A DNA stretch of 64,000 bases. It comes from Pseudopyrenochaeta lycopersici. Its lineage: Eukaryota > Ascomycota > Dothideomycetes > Pleosporales > Pseudopyrenochaetaceae. The translations under genes were made by a program, and so were the position numbers. Below, in pieces: positions 10,889-23,582 of the stretch; position 1 is the first letter of the stretch, and the number at the start of each line of letters is the position of its first letter. The notes below the pieces were generated by a model. The model was given only the letters and a program-made list of their open reading frames with translations. It was not told the DNA's origin and did no database searches. The stretch covers positions 558,001 through 622,000 of the forward strand of contig NHZP01000027.1 of NCBI GenBank assembly GCA_003313425.1, read 5' to 3'.

Positions 10889-10931
10889 ACGTGAGCAGCA
10901 AGCGAAACGCCTAGGTAAGCGAAACGCCTAC
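10889..10931 (+). repeat. left terminal inverted repeat of the Fot/pogo element
   Basis: 43 bp that include two copies of a 17-bp subterminal unit (AAGCGAAACGCCTAGGT type). It pairs with the right end at 12688-12747. Confidence 0.85.
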
Positions 10932-12687
10932 CCTACTAAGCTTTATAACTGTACACGTTAATAACTTAATTCTATAAAAAGCTACTACAGCTTATAGTAG
11001 CTTAAATTAATCCTCTACTTCTACTATATCTTTCTTATATATATACTTATTATATCTTACCTCTCTATAAGTTTTATAGTATTAGATACCCCTTATACTA
11101 GCACCTATTTAAGCCTTCTCTACACGCTTCTCTACCTTAAGTTAAGTATTAATATCCCTCTAAGTAATTAAGTCCTCTCTCTCTTTTTTTAATAGGGTCC
11201 CTCCTTACTAAATCTACTTTTTCTTACGCTTTTTCTACTTAGAAGTAGCTCTATTTACCTACTTAAGACTAGCTACTCTAGCTTCTAGTAATATATATAA
11301 GTATACCTTTAATATTAATTCCTTTTTAACTTATAATACTATCTTAATAATAAAATTAAGAGAAGAACTCTTATAGTTATAAATCCTCTTTATAAGTAGT
11401 ATTATTTAAGCCTCTATCTCTTAGGCGTTACTAGGTATTTTAAGATACTAAAGGGTAAACCCTAGTAGAGGTAGTATTAGCGTGTAAGGCTTTACCTTAA
11501 GCTTTAATAGTACTACCTCTAGGTTATATAAGACTAGGCTAGTTACTTAGAAGCTAGATAGAATATTCTACTATAAGAATAAGGTCTTAAATACCTCTAT
11601 AAAGGAATCTAGAAATACTTTTTTATTAATATAAGTAATATAACTATCTACTAAGACTTTAATCTCTTACTAGTATACTTACTTTAATAGTATAAAGTAG
11701 CTTATATTAAGTAGCTATAAGATATAGGATAAATAAGAAGGTATATAGAGAGTAATTATCTTATTCTCCTTATATAGATCTTAGAAAGTAAGTAAATTAT
11801 AGCTCTTATAGCTATTAATTACTAGTAGCTAGTAACTACTTACTATCTAGGCTACTATATACTAGATAAAATACTATAGCTAGGCTAGACTAAGTTTATT
11901 ATTAGTCTAGCTGTTCTTACTAAAGTCTATACGCTAGCTCTTAGATAGATTAAGTAACTAAGACTTATTATAGTTCTTAGCTTTAAAGATAATAAAGAGT
12001 AAAATTATTTAGCCTATAGCGTTAATACTAGTAATTAATATTACTTGTAGTTACTAGGTTATATCTCTAGTAGTTAAGTACGTCTCTTAGACACAGTTAC
12101 TACCTTAATAGACTCTCCTACGCCTATAGTAAAGCTAGTCTTATTAAAGTTATAAGTATCTTTATCTAAGATACTATACTTAGCTTTAATATTATATATA
12201 AGGTTAAACTAGAGGCTAATAATAGCTAGATTACTATATAGGACTCTCTAGTAGTCGCGTAGCCTACTTAGCTAGGATTTAATCTTAGGCTTATAAAAGA
12301 TAAAGTTTCTAGCCTATTTTTCTCTTACTTAGCTACTACTATAAGTAGCTAGTAACTAATTTACTATCTTACAGAGATAAGATAGTATAGGAGCAAATCC
12401 TCTCGCGTCTAGCTTCCTTATATATTAGATAATTACGTCTTCCTTATACCTATTAAGCTTTAATAATTTAGGTTAGCTATCGCGTTATAAAAGCTTTTTA
12501 GCGCGTTAGTTATAGAGAGTCCTTCTAGAAATGTTATAAACTACTATAGCTTATTAATTACTTAATATTACGTCTTTTTTTATTACTTAGATAGCTAAGA
12601 TAATTCTATCTTTATAAGGGAGTAATTTAATATTAAGTTGTTAAGATATTATAGTTAAAGGTAGAAGGAGGTGTGGTCTTAGCAAGA

Positions 12688-12747
12688 GTAGGCGTTTCGC
12701 TTACCTGGGCGTTTCGCTTACCTGGGCGTTTCGCTTGCCGCTCACGT
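12688..12747 (-). repeat. right terminal inverted repeat of the Fot/pogo element
   Basis: 60 bp, the reverse complement of the left end but carrying three rather than two copies of the 17-bp unit (AAGCGAAACGCCCAGGT). The two ends therefore differ by exactly one unit. Confidence 0.85.
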
Positions 12748-12749
12748 TA

Positions 12750-15700
12750 ACCTTGTTTACTATATTTTATATAACACTATATGCTCCTAGACATTAGACT
12801 ATTAGTTAAGCAAACTTCCTGAATTAGAGGTAGGATAAGCAGATCCTAGCTTGTCAATCTAACTTGCAGCAAATTCCTGTTAAAGATTATGTTATCAACC
12901 TCTCCTATACCGCTGCCGTTAAACAGCTCTAATAGAACGCTCTCAGAACTTAACCTAACTAAATCTCCAGCTTCCTTAGCTTAACTTTTAACAGTAACTT
13001 AACTAGACTTAAATTCAACCTATTCCTAAACTCTAACCCCTAAACGTTAACCTTATAGTAAGCTCTCTTATAAAATGCGTGCGCGACCACAACGTAATCT
13101 ACGACACCTAATTTAGAACTACATCTATATGTAATCGCTAGAATTTACTATTAGCAGAGACGATACCTAGGAGTCGCATTATCTCCTACTCGAATTAATT
13201 GTCGTTTTTAGATTAAAATGCATCAGCCTTAATCGGCAACTCACCCCTTGAAAGGTGCACACTATACTGCCTCCCATTCTTAAGTCGGCTCAGTTTGAGC
13301 TAATACGAGTTGGGAATTTTAACATTCCAGATGAGTAATAAGTACAGGGAACCTTACGAGAAAAGCACGCCTTATTATAGGCAGTCGTCACTTTTTTAGA
13401 TTTTGTTTGATCTGTCCTCATTCTGCGCTAGTCAGTCATTTTGGCCTGTGTCGAGCAGTGGGTTTCACAACAAATTTAATAGAAACAAATAAGGCAAAAC
13501 CTTGCCGTGGCGCTATCCTTCCCTATTGACGATTTTCCCACCCTTCCTACCGCATCATCCGGTAATCACGCTCGCTCGTTACTGCTAGGACTATGCGTGC
13601 GCGATACAGTTGTACTGGAGAAACCCCACTTGTCGCTCACTTTCGCATCCATTCCCAGCGAAGCATGGTGCCATGCATGCTTCTGATTCTCTGAGGCATG
13701 AGGCATAAGCCATGCGCTTCTTGTGTGCATATCAAAGCCACCATCCTTGTCTATCTGCGTCCGCATTTCCGTCACTGTTGTTAGACTTTTCTTGTTAGGC
13801 GATGGTGAAGATAGGTCTAGTGACGGTACGTAAATGCTAGTGTCCGTGCCTGCTTGATGATTTGACGCGGCAGAATTTGTAGCTTCTGTTTCGCTCCGAG
13901 ATCCACTAGAGGCTAGAGAGACTTTCTCCATAACCACGGCGTTGTATATAGCCTGCGGGAGTGTTGTGTCGGTCGTGTAACAGCCTAGTTTTCGAATTGT
14001 TCGAGAAATGAGTTTCTTGATGAAGATTGAGGTTGCATTGAGTTGTGCGCGGACACATTCAGGCTTTATACCTGGCAGTAGCCGTGGCTATTAGGTCTTT
14101 GTATCACACTACAATTCCACATAACCTGATTTTTCGGGTATTAAGGAAGGCTGAAGTCAGCTACGCTGATATCTCGGACCTCGCTAAGTTATCACTTGGA
14201 TCGAATACGAGCTCACGCCACGTTTCGCCGATCGTTGTGAACCAACCTGTCGCACCACACTTCGTAAAGCTGCAACCCCATTCGACTTGGCTGCGGTATC
14301 TCCGCGGTATAATTTCCAGTCGTACAGACTGGCAGCAACCCTTAATCACTATGCCAAATATGGTGGGGCTATCAGCAGTAAACAAACTGACTATCATTTA
14401 GCATCTGCATCGTCTCATCATTTACTGTTGCTGAGCTGACGCAAGTTGCAGCTCTTCATTGTCATGCCTTTGCTCTTCAGAGGATCTTAGTTGCGCATCT
14501 ACAACCATCCTCAGGGACTGACGGTGCGGGGAGGCCAGAGACAGTGTAGACGATCCATTCTTATGCAAGAGTGTCTAATAGATTAGATAATATACTCACA
14601 GCTTACTTCTATCTTATTTACACTAGACTCGTCAAATTCTGTATCAGAAAGGAGACCATCTTCATTAGGAGCAGGACTGAAAAGTTTTGGTGGGTACATC
14701 CAATGTCTCTTCAAGTCTCATGCCTGCCAATATAGTGTAACTTGGTCTTCTTCCACCGTTCTCTCTATCATTTCGTTTTCCTGACGGTCTAAGTCAATCT
14801 TGCCCTACGGATAACTACCACGAGCACTAGCGGCGGGGACAACTCTCAAGGGGGACAAATCTCACCAGCCTTACATAGGTCAATAATATATGAAAGAAAC
14901 CCAAAGACGTGTAGGGAAATATATAGCACTAATTGGAAAGCGAAATCATCACTGTGTGAATAAAACATTCTCACTCTTCTTCCTCTGCCATGAAGCTGAA
15001 TACTGTTTGGAGGAGTGGCTTAATTCCTCTTCTGATGCATGGATCATGAACAGCAGGGATCAAGCCCTCGCTGAAAAGCGCAAAAGTTTACGAAGGCGAC
15101 GGCTACGTAGACAAGATATTGGGTGGGGCAAGGAATAGAGAACGGCATTGTATACCGAGCCAATAGGAAGTCTCCCAGTGCCGATATGTGACAGGGAAAT
15201 GGTCTAGATTGGTATTTCAGATGATTGGCTCTATGGAAAGGTCTAGATAAATGATCGCTCGACCATCAACAGCTGCAGCTGACGTATTGCCTTGTCCATT
15301 TCGTCGATATGATGACCTCGGTTGTTGTATTACAACAGCTTTGATAAAATGCGCCTCAATGAACTCCAATACATGAAAAGCTCTCGAATACTATATTACG
15401 ATCAGGTATGCCGCCGATCCTGCATTTAGGCGAGGGCACGGGCCGTCAAAGTTCTAGATCTCAACCCTCTCATCTTGTGCCCTGGCACACGCCAAAACCC
15501 CGCTCGGGGAAGCGTCTCGCGCATTGGAAAAGTGAGCTGATAATAGGACCACATTCGCAAATCACAATGCCTGCACAATAATGGTGAAGTACAAAATAGG
15601 TGTTTCTTGAAAAGTATCAAGGTGTACTGGTAGGGCACGACATGATGTCTTCAGACAAAGACTGTCACTTCTCTGAAGCTCCAGGGATTCACTCCCCCTC

Positions 15701-15927
15701 ATTTTCCCCATTGCAAGATTTGTCAAGGACCTACAGGCTCAAATAATTGCCTTTTGCCAGCTGAACTCCTACATTTACGATTCATAATCCGAGCAGCAGA
15801 GCGTTCAACATGGACTTCTGAGACTGTTGAACTTTCCCACATATAAACGACACCGACTACTCTACCCCTAATGAGGATACTTATTATCCGACGCCTTTGG
15901 CAAAGTCTACATTGTCGACTCCTACAT
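12750..15927. other. stretch without a supportable gene
   Basis: 12750-13100 is AT-rich decayed sequence. Beyond it composition is normal, with some open frames: 13566-13937 (minus, Ser/Thr-rich), 14045-14401 (plus) and 14890-15138 (plus, basic end KSLRRRRLRR). None shows a known domain or clear splice sites. They may be pieces of unrecognised genes, but I cannot support a gene call. Confidence 0.3.
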
Positions 15928-16511
15928 ATCTTCTCCCGGTCACTCTCTTGTCAGTTTTTTCGACTTCGACTTTTGTGACCAGACACTTTCTTCTGCCGAG
16001 GTTCCCTCTTTCGAAGCCTCAACACCCAGGAAGCCCGCAGTCTTCCATGCCACATTATCAGCTGCATCTTCAGTGCCGGTGCCGCCACATATCCCGTACA
16101 ATGCTGAATACAAAAGCTCTAACTCATTTGACCACCTTGAACAGTTCCCGATACCCAGCACAGCACAAGCTTATTTCTATGTTCACATACATTGCACACC
16201 CTCCCCCCTTTTCCCCCAATTAGCGACACCCCACGATGAACTCATTTGCTTGACGTTTCAGAATCTAACTAATGGCTTACCTTGAAGTGCGAGTCCATTA
16301 TCAACTCTGTTCAGGGCGACCAGGAGCCAGTCTAAAGAGGAAGCGTGGCCGACCGCGGCTCAATCGCAGCAATTTAGATATTCTAGCAGAGTTTACCAAA
16401 CGCGTGCCGTACAATGAAATTGAGCGTAAGTACCGTGAGGGACTGAATGCTGGGCTAGAGCGAGATACATGTCGTAAAGAGAATAATCGGTTGAGGTGCC
16501 TTTTGCTCTAA
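15928..16511 (+). pseudogene. bHLH transcription factor, truncated remnant
   Basis: The frame 16272-16511 contains LKRKRGRPRLNRSNLD, an AT-hook-like basic patch, followed by RVPYNEIERKYREGLNAGLE. This is the basic region and helix 1 of the fungal bHLH family whose members read RVPHNxVERKYREGLN. Helix 1 then runs into a foreign tail and a stop, so the loop and helix 2 are missing. Upstream, the frame from about 15940 (FFDFDFCDQTL...PRKPAVFHATLSAASS) looks like the acidic/Ser-Pro-rich N-terminal region of the same protein. It ends at TGA 16283-16285 and is joined to the bHLH frame by a frameshift or intron I cannot place with certainty. Without helix 2 it cannot dimerise normally. The bHLH call is firm, the N-terminal part tentative. 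Confidence 0.55.
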
Positions 16512-18306
16512 ACGTATTAGTCAGAAGGAGGACTAGACTCGGGATTGGCAAAGGAATATATGGCCATCAACATGTTAGGCTACCCTATATATATGGCTGG
16601 AGAAGGTGGCCTGGAAATTGGCTGACCATGGCTTGAAGATCCCTATTCTGAATCCAATACCATGTCTCGTCTTACCTGGGCCCCGCTTTAAAATAGAATA
16701 AGTCTTATACCCTCAAGTTTTGAAAGCAGTTAAGCCATGCAATCAAAATCTGGTTTTGAGATATCGTACGACCGCATACAAAACTCTAAACTGGGCCCCC
16801 TGTGCACACATTGGTTGCGTTCACCCTTGGCACGCTTATTACCTCTTACCTGGAGGGACTCTATAGTCAGCTTAGTGGTGCCATGATAATTTGTCATAAA
16901 TCACTAGAATCATCATAGGTGTGAGTGCTGCACTTAGTAACAGCACGAACGTAATCTCTTCACTCAGAGACAACTACAAAACTCTACCTTTGCGCATGTA
17001 CGTCTAAAGAACTGCTAGTGGAAGATGACGAAGCTTAGGAAACAGAATGACCAAGGAACTAAACCCTTGATTTACGCTATTCTGAGGACATAAGGACCGA
17101 CGGCCACGAACCAAATGATCCAACCTACATCAAAGCAACTTTTATCGTCACCTGTCTGCTTGTATTAGTCTTAATGTTTTTGACGAGTTATACGACTTAG
17201 TGTAACAGGTTAGCTTATGACAAGGACGTGAATCCTAGGAGTTTCGCCGATCTAAAGCGATACCCTTCTATCTAGTCTAACATAGGTAGGATTAGAACTA
17301 CGTACTATCGGAGGCTTATAGACTTCTAGGATTCTATTAGAAGACCTTACATGTGTTAGATATGGCTCTATACACCCGTGGTAGCGTGTGTCCGAAGGTT
17401 CGATCTGCAAGGCGTCTCGCCACACTGTGCGTCTTGCCACGCAGTAGCCGACGTTAGCTATTTTCTAGCTTAAGGCTATAAGACGAGCGCAAAGCAACCT
17501 CCTAATAGACTCATAATAAGCTCATGACAATGTCTTTAATCGTAGAGCGCAGCTTTGTCTTATCTACTTTAAAAAATGAGATGAACAACTGCGTTGCAAC
17601 AAAGGCCTTTGCGAAACATAACTTAGGGGGTTAGATTATAGTCTTCTTAGGCACTAATATATATAATTTGTTAGTATCCAGGTAGTATAACGCTGCTCTA
17701 CGCATCCAAACAGGAGTGAGTGTAGTGCTAGGGGTCACGCTAGCCAGCTAGAAAATACGTTCGCAAGCTAGTAATTACACCGATCACGCAGCTACATCAA
17801 TTCTAAATGATATATTTATCGTTGGGGTAGGCAACTAGCAAAAGCAATCGCGCCTCAGGTCGCAACACGTTGTGACGAAGCAGGTGTAGGGGTGTTGTTA
17901 TGGTGTGAGAATCAGCGAGTCTTCAATCTTCGTGACGCGGTGTAACTACACTTATATGCATGCTCTGATGCTCAGCAGTTTAGAATCATGTAACAATACT
18001 GACACGCATGCGTCATAACGCATCACTAAGTGCATGATGTTCCAGTTTCCTTGTTCAATGTGTAGCACTGGCCCCTGCAGCCTCGCGACAATCTTTTTCC
18101 CGCACACAATGCCCGAAAATAAAGCTCCCGCTATTGTATCGCCGAAACGCTCCAGGAGGCCTTAGGTGAGGCTCAGCCTCCGGCAGTCGATCATCGGTAC
18201 ACGTTGGATCCATTGGTGCATCCGGTGGAATGTTGCATGTCTACTCGTTACAAGCCGCGTAAGTCCGCCATACTAATAGAGTATCCAGTCGTACAACAAT
18301 GCACAT
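16512..18306. other. stretch without a recognisable gene
   Basis: Only short frames without motifs. Composition becomes more AT-rich around 17150-17850 with many TA steps, suggesting old repeat sequence, but I found no terminal repeats or protein patches. Confidence 0.3.
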
Positions 18307-21300
18307 TCAACAAAGATAAACCCATCTCCGCTTTGGTTCAGCCTCTTTCCAGCCAGTCCAATAGAATTCACGGCATTCTATACGGTATGATATTCCTTCA
18401 GTTGAGGTTTCTATCAATAATGCGTGTAACATTGTCTTGTGGCCCAACATCTCTTCCGTACGAGAGATGGCAATAAACTCAAGCATGTCAGGTTGGCTTT
18501 CGCGCCAGTCCGCATCAAGAATCAAGGGAGACCAGCATAGTTCGCCTTGCCATCTAGCATCAATACCCTGTGATAGTATTTCGTAAGCGAAAGCGTTGTT
18601 GCTGTCGCGACCTTCCTTATTATGGGCGGTTGGGACTCTGCTAACAGGAATTAACAGACTCTCGGCCTCGAAAACTAACATGATCTTCGATGGCGGAGCT
18701 AGTTTCCACGCAAACGGAGGATCAGGCCCTGAATAGGTGTTCCGAGTCTCCTCCATAAGCTCTTCGGCCTTTGGAATTGTGGACTCGTGAATGAGCGAAA
18801 ATACTGGTTTGGAAGAATGGCTCGTCTCTTGATCATCATATCGATAGCAGGCAATCAACGAACATAAGCCGCGCCTGACAACACCGAAATGGCAGTCCGT
18901 ACCACCCACCGGCTTCCAGTCGATCCAGCTCCAACTTGGGAACTTGTTGCGTCGTTCTCTGGAGGTGACAGCTACGCTGAACAGCAAAACAGACTCCAGC
19001 TTTGCTAAAGGCACTCCGTGGATGAACGAGGCTTTCATCAGGGTAGAAAATGCGTTTGTAATGCCAGAAAAGGCATTAAAAACATCTTCCTCCCTGGAGA
19101 GATGTCTTCTGCCATACTCATCCATAAGGCACTCGAAAGCAAACAACCTGTCGTCTTCGGTGCAGTTCAGGCATGGCTTCCAACAGTACGTACTACGGTA
19201 CGGTTGGCCCTCCTCTGGTTACGCTACGGCTCAAAAATGACGACGCAGCCTACGGTACGGTCTAAATTGAGCCCTCTACGGCCCGTAAGCAGTAGTACGG
19301 TCGTAGACCTTTCCTAATTAGGAAACTATAGTATAGTTGTGGTGTTAACCTTAGATTTGCTGTTAAATCGTCTCACTGCCGCCTCTAACCTCGTGAGATA
19401 GCTCTCCACGACGCCCCTCCTTAGCTAATTTTTCTGTACTTACAGCGCCTTAACCGTGTTACTATAGAGTAAATTTTAATTATACGTAATTATTTATTTA
19501 CTGCTACTAAAGGCTCTCTTATAGTTATAGCTAGTACTTAGTATAGATAAGAAATTAGTAGCTATCTTAAATAAGATTAGATACTTATTATAGCTTACTA
19601 TAACCTACTAGCACTATAAGTTATCTAATAACTTATAATCTGCCTCTAGTAAGTTTACGTACTCCTTACGCTAGTTATTATAGTACTCTTAAAGCTAAGA
19701 TACTTATTTACAGCGTTTATTTTTAGCGTGTTAGAGGAGATTAAGATTTACTTCTATTAATTATTTATACTAGCTATTATAGGTAGTATTAATATTATTA
19801 GAAATACGTAGTAGCTTCTACTACAGTAGCTAAGATAGTTATAAGTCTTTATCTCTAATCTTAGCGTTAATATAGGCTTTAAAGATAGTAGAGATAGAGG
19901 CCTAAGCGCGCTTATAGTACTTTAGAAAGTATACTTATTATAATCTAAACTAATTTAAGCGCAGCTTTAGATAGAGGGTAGTAGCTATAGTATAGTAGCT
20001 AATATCTAGCTTAAGAATAAGGTAGTTACTATAGCTTATAAGTTTCTTAATACTAAACCTAGTAGTAGTTTTAATATATTAGCTTATATAGGACTCTTAC
20101 TTAGTACTATATAGAAGCTATAAAGCGTGTAAATTTATAAGAGTCTACTATAGAGATCTAAAGCTGTTACTATTATTATTACCCTTTAAGTACTTAGTTA
20201 TCTTATATAGTATTAATAGAAACTCTGTAAGCTTAGCAGCCTTATCTTACTCTTTATTAGTTAATCTATTAAGTATAAAGTTATAGCTCTTATTACTAAG
20301 AGCGTTATTATCTTAGAGGTATTAGTTAAAGTAGTAGATAGTATTCTTAAGCTTAAGGCAGCGTTAGAGTATAAGATAGATAGAATTCTAGCAGATACTG
20401 CTATCTTATATAAGGTTAAGAGTATTAAACTTATATAAGCTCTCCTTATAGTTTACCTCTTACTATACTAAGTTAAATAGCTCGCAGCGCTTATATAATA
20501 TATATATATATAGTATTTACAAAGTTATAAAGCTTTCTAACTACTCTTTAATTCTAAAAAAGCTTTAGTTACTCTATAGAGCCTATAGCTATAACCTAAG
20601 CCTCTTATTTACTTACTTCCTCTCTAAATAGTATAGCTTTAATAATAAGGTTTATAATATAGCTAGCGCAGCGTAAGTATTAATACTTATTAATATTAAT
20701 ATTAGGATATTTATTAAGGGCTTAGATAAGTTTAGCGTTATTATTTAAAGCGTTATTACTAATAAAGTAGTAGAATTTAGGTGCTAATTTATAGAGCTTA
20801 ATAGTTTTAAGTAGAACAGCACTTTATATAGCTCTAGTATAGTTACTATATAAATTTTTAAAGGCTATTAGGATATCTTATTACTTAAAATTAGTATCTA
20901 TAATTATAAGTTATTATTCTTTCATATTAGATACTACCTATTAATAAGCTTACTGCCTGCCTGTAATAGTAGGCAGTAAGTCTATTAATAAGACTAGCGT
21001 GCGCACGTACTAGTAAAGTAAGTAATAATACTAATAAAGCTAAGATAGTTTAGCGATGTCTATATATCCAGCGACAGCGTAATCTTACTCCTTACTACCT
21101 ATAGTAGCACTGCAACCTTAGCACAACGTGCCTCTTACGCTAAAATAATATATTTTAATATAGTAGTAGCTAAGTTAGGCAGCGTAGCGAGTAAAGCTAA
21201 ACAATTCTATATAAGTAGACCTTAAGTTATTATTATAGTTACAGTGCTAAAGCTAATATCTCGTAAGATAACCTAATCTACTAACGTACTCTGTAACTTA

Positions 21301-23582
21301 GCCTCTTACTAAGGCGAGTAAGATACCTCTAATCTTAAGCTAGTAACAGCTTTAAATAGAGACTTAAAGGTAGGCTGTATAGGCGTTTCTATAAGCTAGC
21401 TAGTTAAAGAATCTACGCAGTATACTAACCTTATATACTAGGTAATATAAGCTGTACTATTAACGCTTTTAGCATCGTCTATATTCCTTATAAGGTAGCA
21501 CTACCTATAAAGCTAAAGCTTTATAAATAAACTATTACTCTCTTTATAAGTAAGCTCTACTCTAAATTGCTATATATATACTAGCCTCTACTTACTTCCT
21601 AACCCGCTCTTATGCCTTACCTAATAGCCTACTTAAGATAGGACTAGGCGCTCTCTATTATAATATATATACTTAAAATTAACTTTAAAACGCTTACTAA
21701 GGACGCTATAATTACTGTTAGAATAGATATAAGATAAGGTAATATTAGATAAGGATATAGAGGTAGTTTAAGAGAGTAATACACAGCTAGTAAGAGTAAC
21801 GCTGCTAAGTAAGCTTTACGAGGCTAGGCTTAAAGCTAGAGAGGGCGTATACTAAGATTAGGAAATAAAACAGTCTATAGCGATAGATATTAATAGTAGA
21901 AATATAGATTTTAGGCAGAAATATCTAGGTATTTATATCTCTAGCTATCTTACTAGCCTCCTGTTTTCTACAGCGCTAAATAAGTTAAGGTTATTCCTTA
22001 GATCTCTAAAATTACCGCCTATTAGAGCCCTTTCCGCGAAGGCTATAGACCTGCGAGCGCCTTAGCTAAATCTTAGCCTTTAACACGCTATACTAAGGCT
22101 TAGCCTTAAAGCTTAATACTAAAAAAACAGCTGAAAGCTGTAAATACAGCTTTAAAATTAATCTAATTACAGCTACGCTACGATCTAGCCTAAGCTACGT
22201 TACTTACTGCTTATATAAGCCGTAGGACCGTACCGTAGGCCACCGTACTACGTACTGTTGGAAGCCATAAGCCCAGGGACAGATCAATATTGGGATCAAG
22301 TGGATAAATGCCGAACTTGGTCCTAGGCTGGCGGAATTCCAAGTGCATGCTCTCACACCATCCGCGGGAGCAATCGCAATCGAAGAGCACTTCGTCGTGA
22401 GTGAATATCAACATTCGCTTAGATAAAACGGCCTCTTGGAGTGTCCACTCTCTCGTGTGCCAGGTGCTGTGATAATACTTCTGCCACCTTGGTTGCTGGG
22501 CACTTCCCAACCACATGTTCCCGATCTTTGTAATATTTTGGTCAACCTGGCGGGACCCCAGCCTGACTCCAGGTAGACTGGCCCACAAGTCCTCGCCGGA
22601 GGTGTTGACAATGGTCAGGTAGGCACCAGCGTAGATGTCACACATGGATGTGAAGACGTGTTCATGTTGAATTTTATCCTGTTCAATGCAAAGAGCATCC
22701 ACCCAAAGATATGGAATTTTAGTCTTCTTGCACAGGATAATGGCGTCTGATATCGTTGGAGGAATCCGGTCCCAAAGACTGGAAAGGCCGCCTGGTCTCA
22801 GCAGTGTTGCACGCGTTTCCAGGGTGTTTTTGAGCTGCACTACATGCGAGGGCCCCAGACATAGCTCAGAGCGGCGTACCTTGCGCCATCAATTCGAACC
22901 GCATGCGATGCGGGTACGAGCATACAGGCGGTGACGTCAATCATATAGTGGGAATTGGCAATGCTCGACTGCAGTGGCTGTAGTCTGCAGTATTCTCCGT
23001 GGGTATTGTCGCAGCGTCCAAGCCATCCTTTTATCAGGTCGAAATCGACTATTGCTTTCATTTTCCTCGCTCTTAGAATGCGCGCACGTGGCTTCGCTTT
23101 AGACTCTAAAGGGTCTTCGAATCTTTGAAGACAGCATACGGCTATTCCCTCGATCAATACATACAGCCGCCAGATCGATGCAAGCCTCGAAGACCATCTG
23201 CCTTTCGCTAATTTAGTAACTATGCGGTACTCTCCAACCTCGCCGTTTTTATAATCAGCTGGTGAGTCGAAGTAGTCCACGTCCAGTGTGCCCGGCAAGG
23301 AGTCGATAGGTCTGCCAAGGTCCCGCTCCAGTTCTGAGCGGACTATGGCGCAGAGAGGGCAGTTAGCAGACCCCTGTAATTCGCGAAGTTTGCGTTGGAC
23401 GTTTTGGCAAGGCCGCCCTCCTCAAAAGGCCATGGTTTGTCTTTGGCAATGGGCCAACCGAATGTGAATTCTAAATCGTATTGTTTGCAGAATGCACAGA
23501 GGCCAGAGTTGCTGCCTGAAAGGTTCAATCTAACATCATGTGAAGTCCCTTCTGTAGTCTCTTTGTGGGGGTGATGTGTCAT
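18307..23582 (-). pseudogene. HET-domain (heterokaryon incompatibility) gene split by a transposon
   Basis: The N-terminal part runs from 23582. It has Cys pairs (GLCAFC, and CPLCAIV in a second frame), then YAALSYVWG, the first HET signature. A one-base shift at about 22855 follows. The second frame has TISDAIILCKKTKIPYLWVD, ALCIEQD, YAGAYLTIVN and TWHTREWTLQEA, the rest of the HET domain. The C-terminal part (19163-18307) carries LSREEDVFNAFSGI and RNKFPSWSWIDW, typical of the HET C-terminal region, ending RRWVYLC. Between them sits the 3.1-kb element at 19172-22269. Removing the element plus one 8-bp duplication rejoins the two parts in frame (LSLG to CTEDD). At least two single-base frameshifts occur in addition, one near 23400 and one near 22855. 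HET proteins trigger cell death when unlike hyphae fuse; this copy is inactive. Confidence 0.85.
19172..22269 (-). mobile_element. RIP-eroded hAT-like transposon inserted in the HET gene
   Basis: The inverted ends are CATGGCTTCCAACAGTACG (left) and its complement with one C-to-T change (right). They are bordered by an 8-bp duplication, AGTTCAGG at 19164-19171 and AGCCCAGG at 22270-22277; the two differences are C-to-T transitions. Eight-base duplications are typical of hAT elements. A subterminal motif CCTACGGTACGGTC occurs at both ends. The 3.0-kb interior is strongly AT-rich. Weak patches on the minus strand near 19950 resemble the region before the hAT dimerisation domain, but the frame is riddled with stops. 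The ends and duplication are seen directly; the hAT label is inference. Confidence 0.7.

Larger units (their letters stand above)
10889..12747 (-). mobile_element. RIP-eroded Fot/pogo DNA transposon (1.86 kb)
   Basis: The element begins and ends with inverted ACGTGAGCxGCAAGCGAAACG and is flanked by TA dinucleotides (10887-10888 and 12748-12749), the target duplication of Tc1/mariner and Fot elements. Its length is typical for Fot1-type elements. The interior is extremely AT-rich. Translated on the minus strand, patches remain of a pogo-family transposase: ATYSSS-REK-ARNFIF (HTH region) and, near 12180, DKDTYNFNKTSFTIGV, which corresponds to the family's YNFDETGFxMG motif around the first catalytic Asp. 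Numerous TAG/TAA codons interrupt the frame, so it is dead. Orientation is taken from these patches. Confidence 0.8.

Noticed and set aside
19172..19205. Taking CAGTACGTA as the very end of the element in the HET gene
   Set aside because: The bases outside it (GCTTCCAA and TTGGAAGC) are inverted rather than direct repeats, so they belong to the terminal repeat; the direct duplication lies further out.
19320..22200. AT-rich block considered as a centromere-like or scaffold region
   Set aside because: It is bounded exactly by the terminal repeats and target duplication of one transposon.
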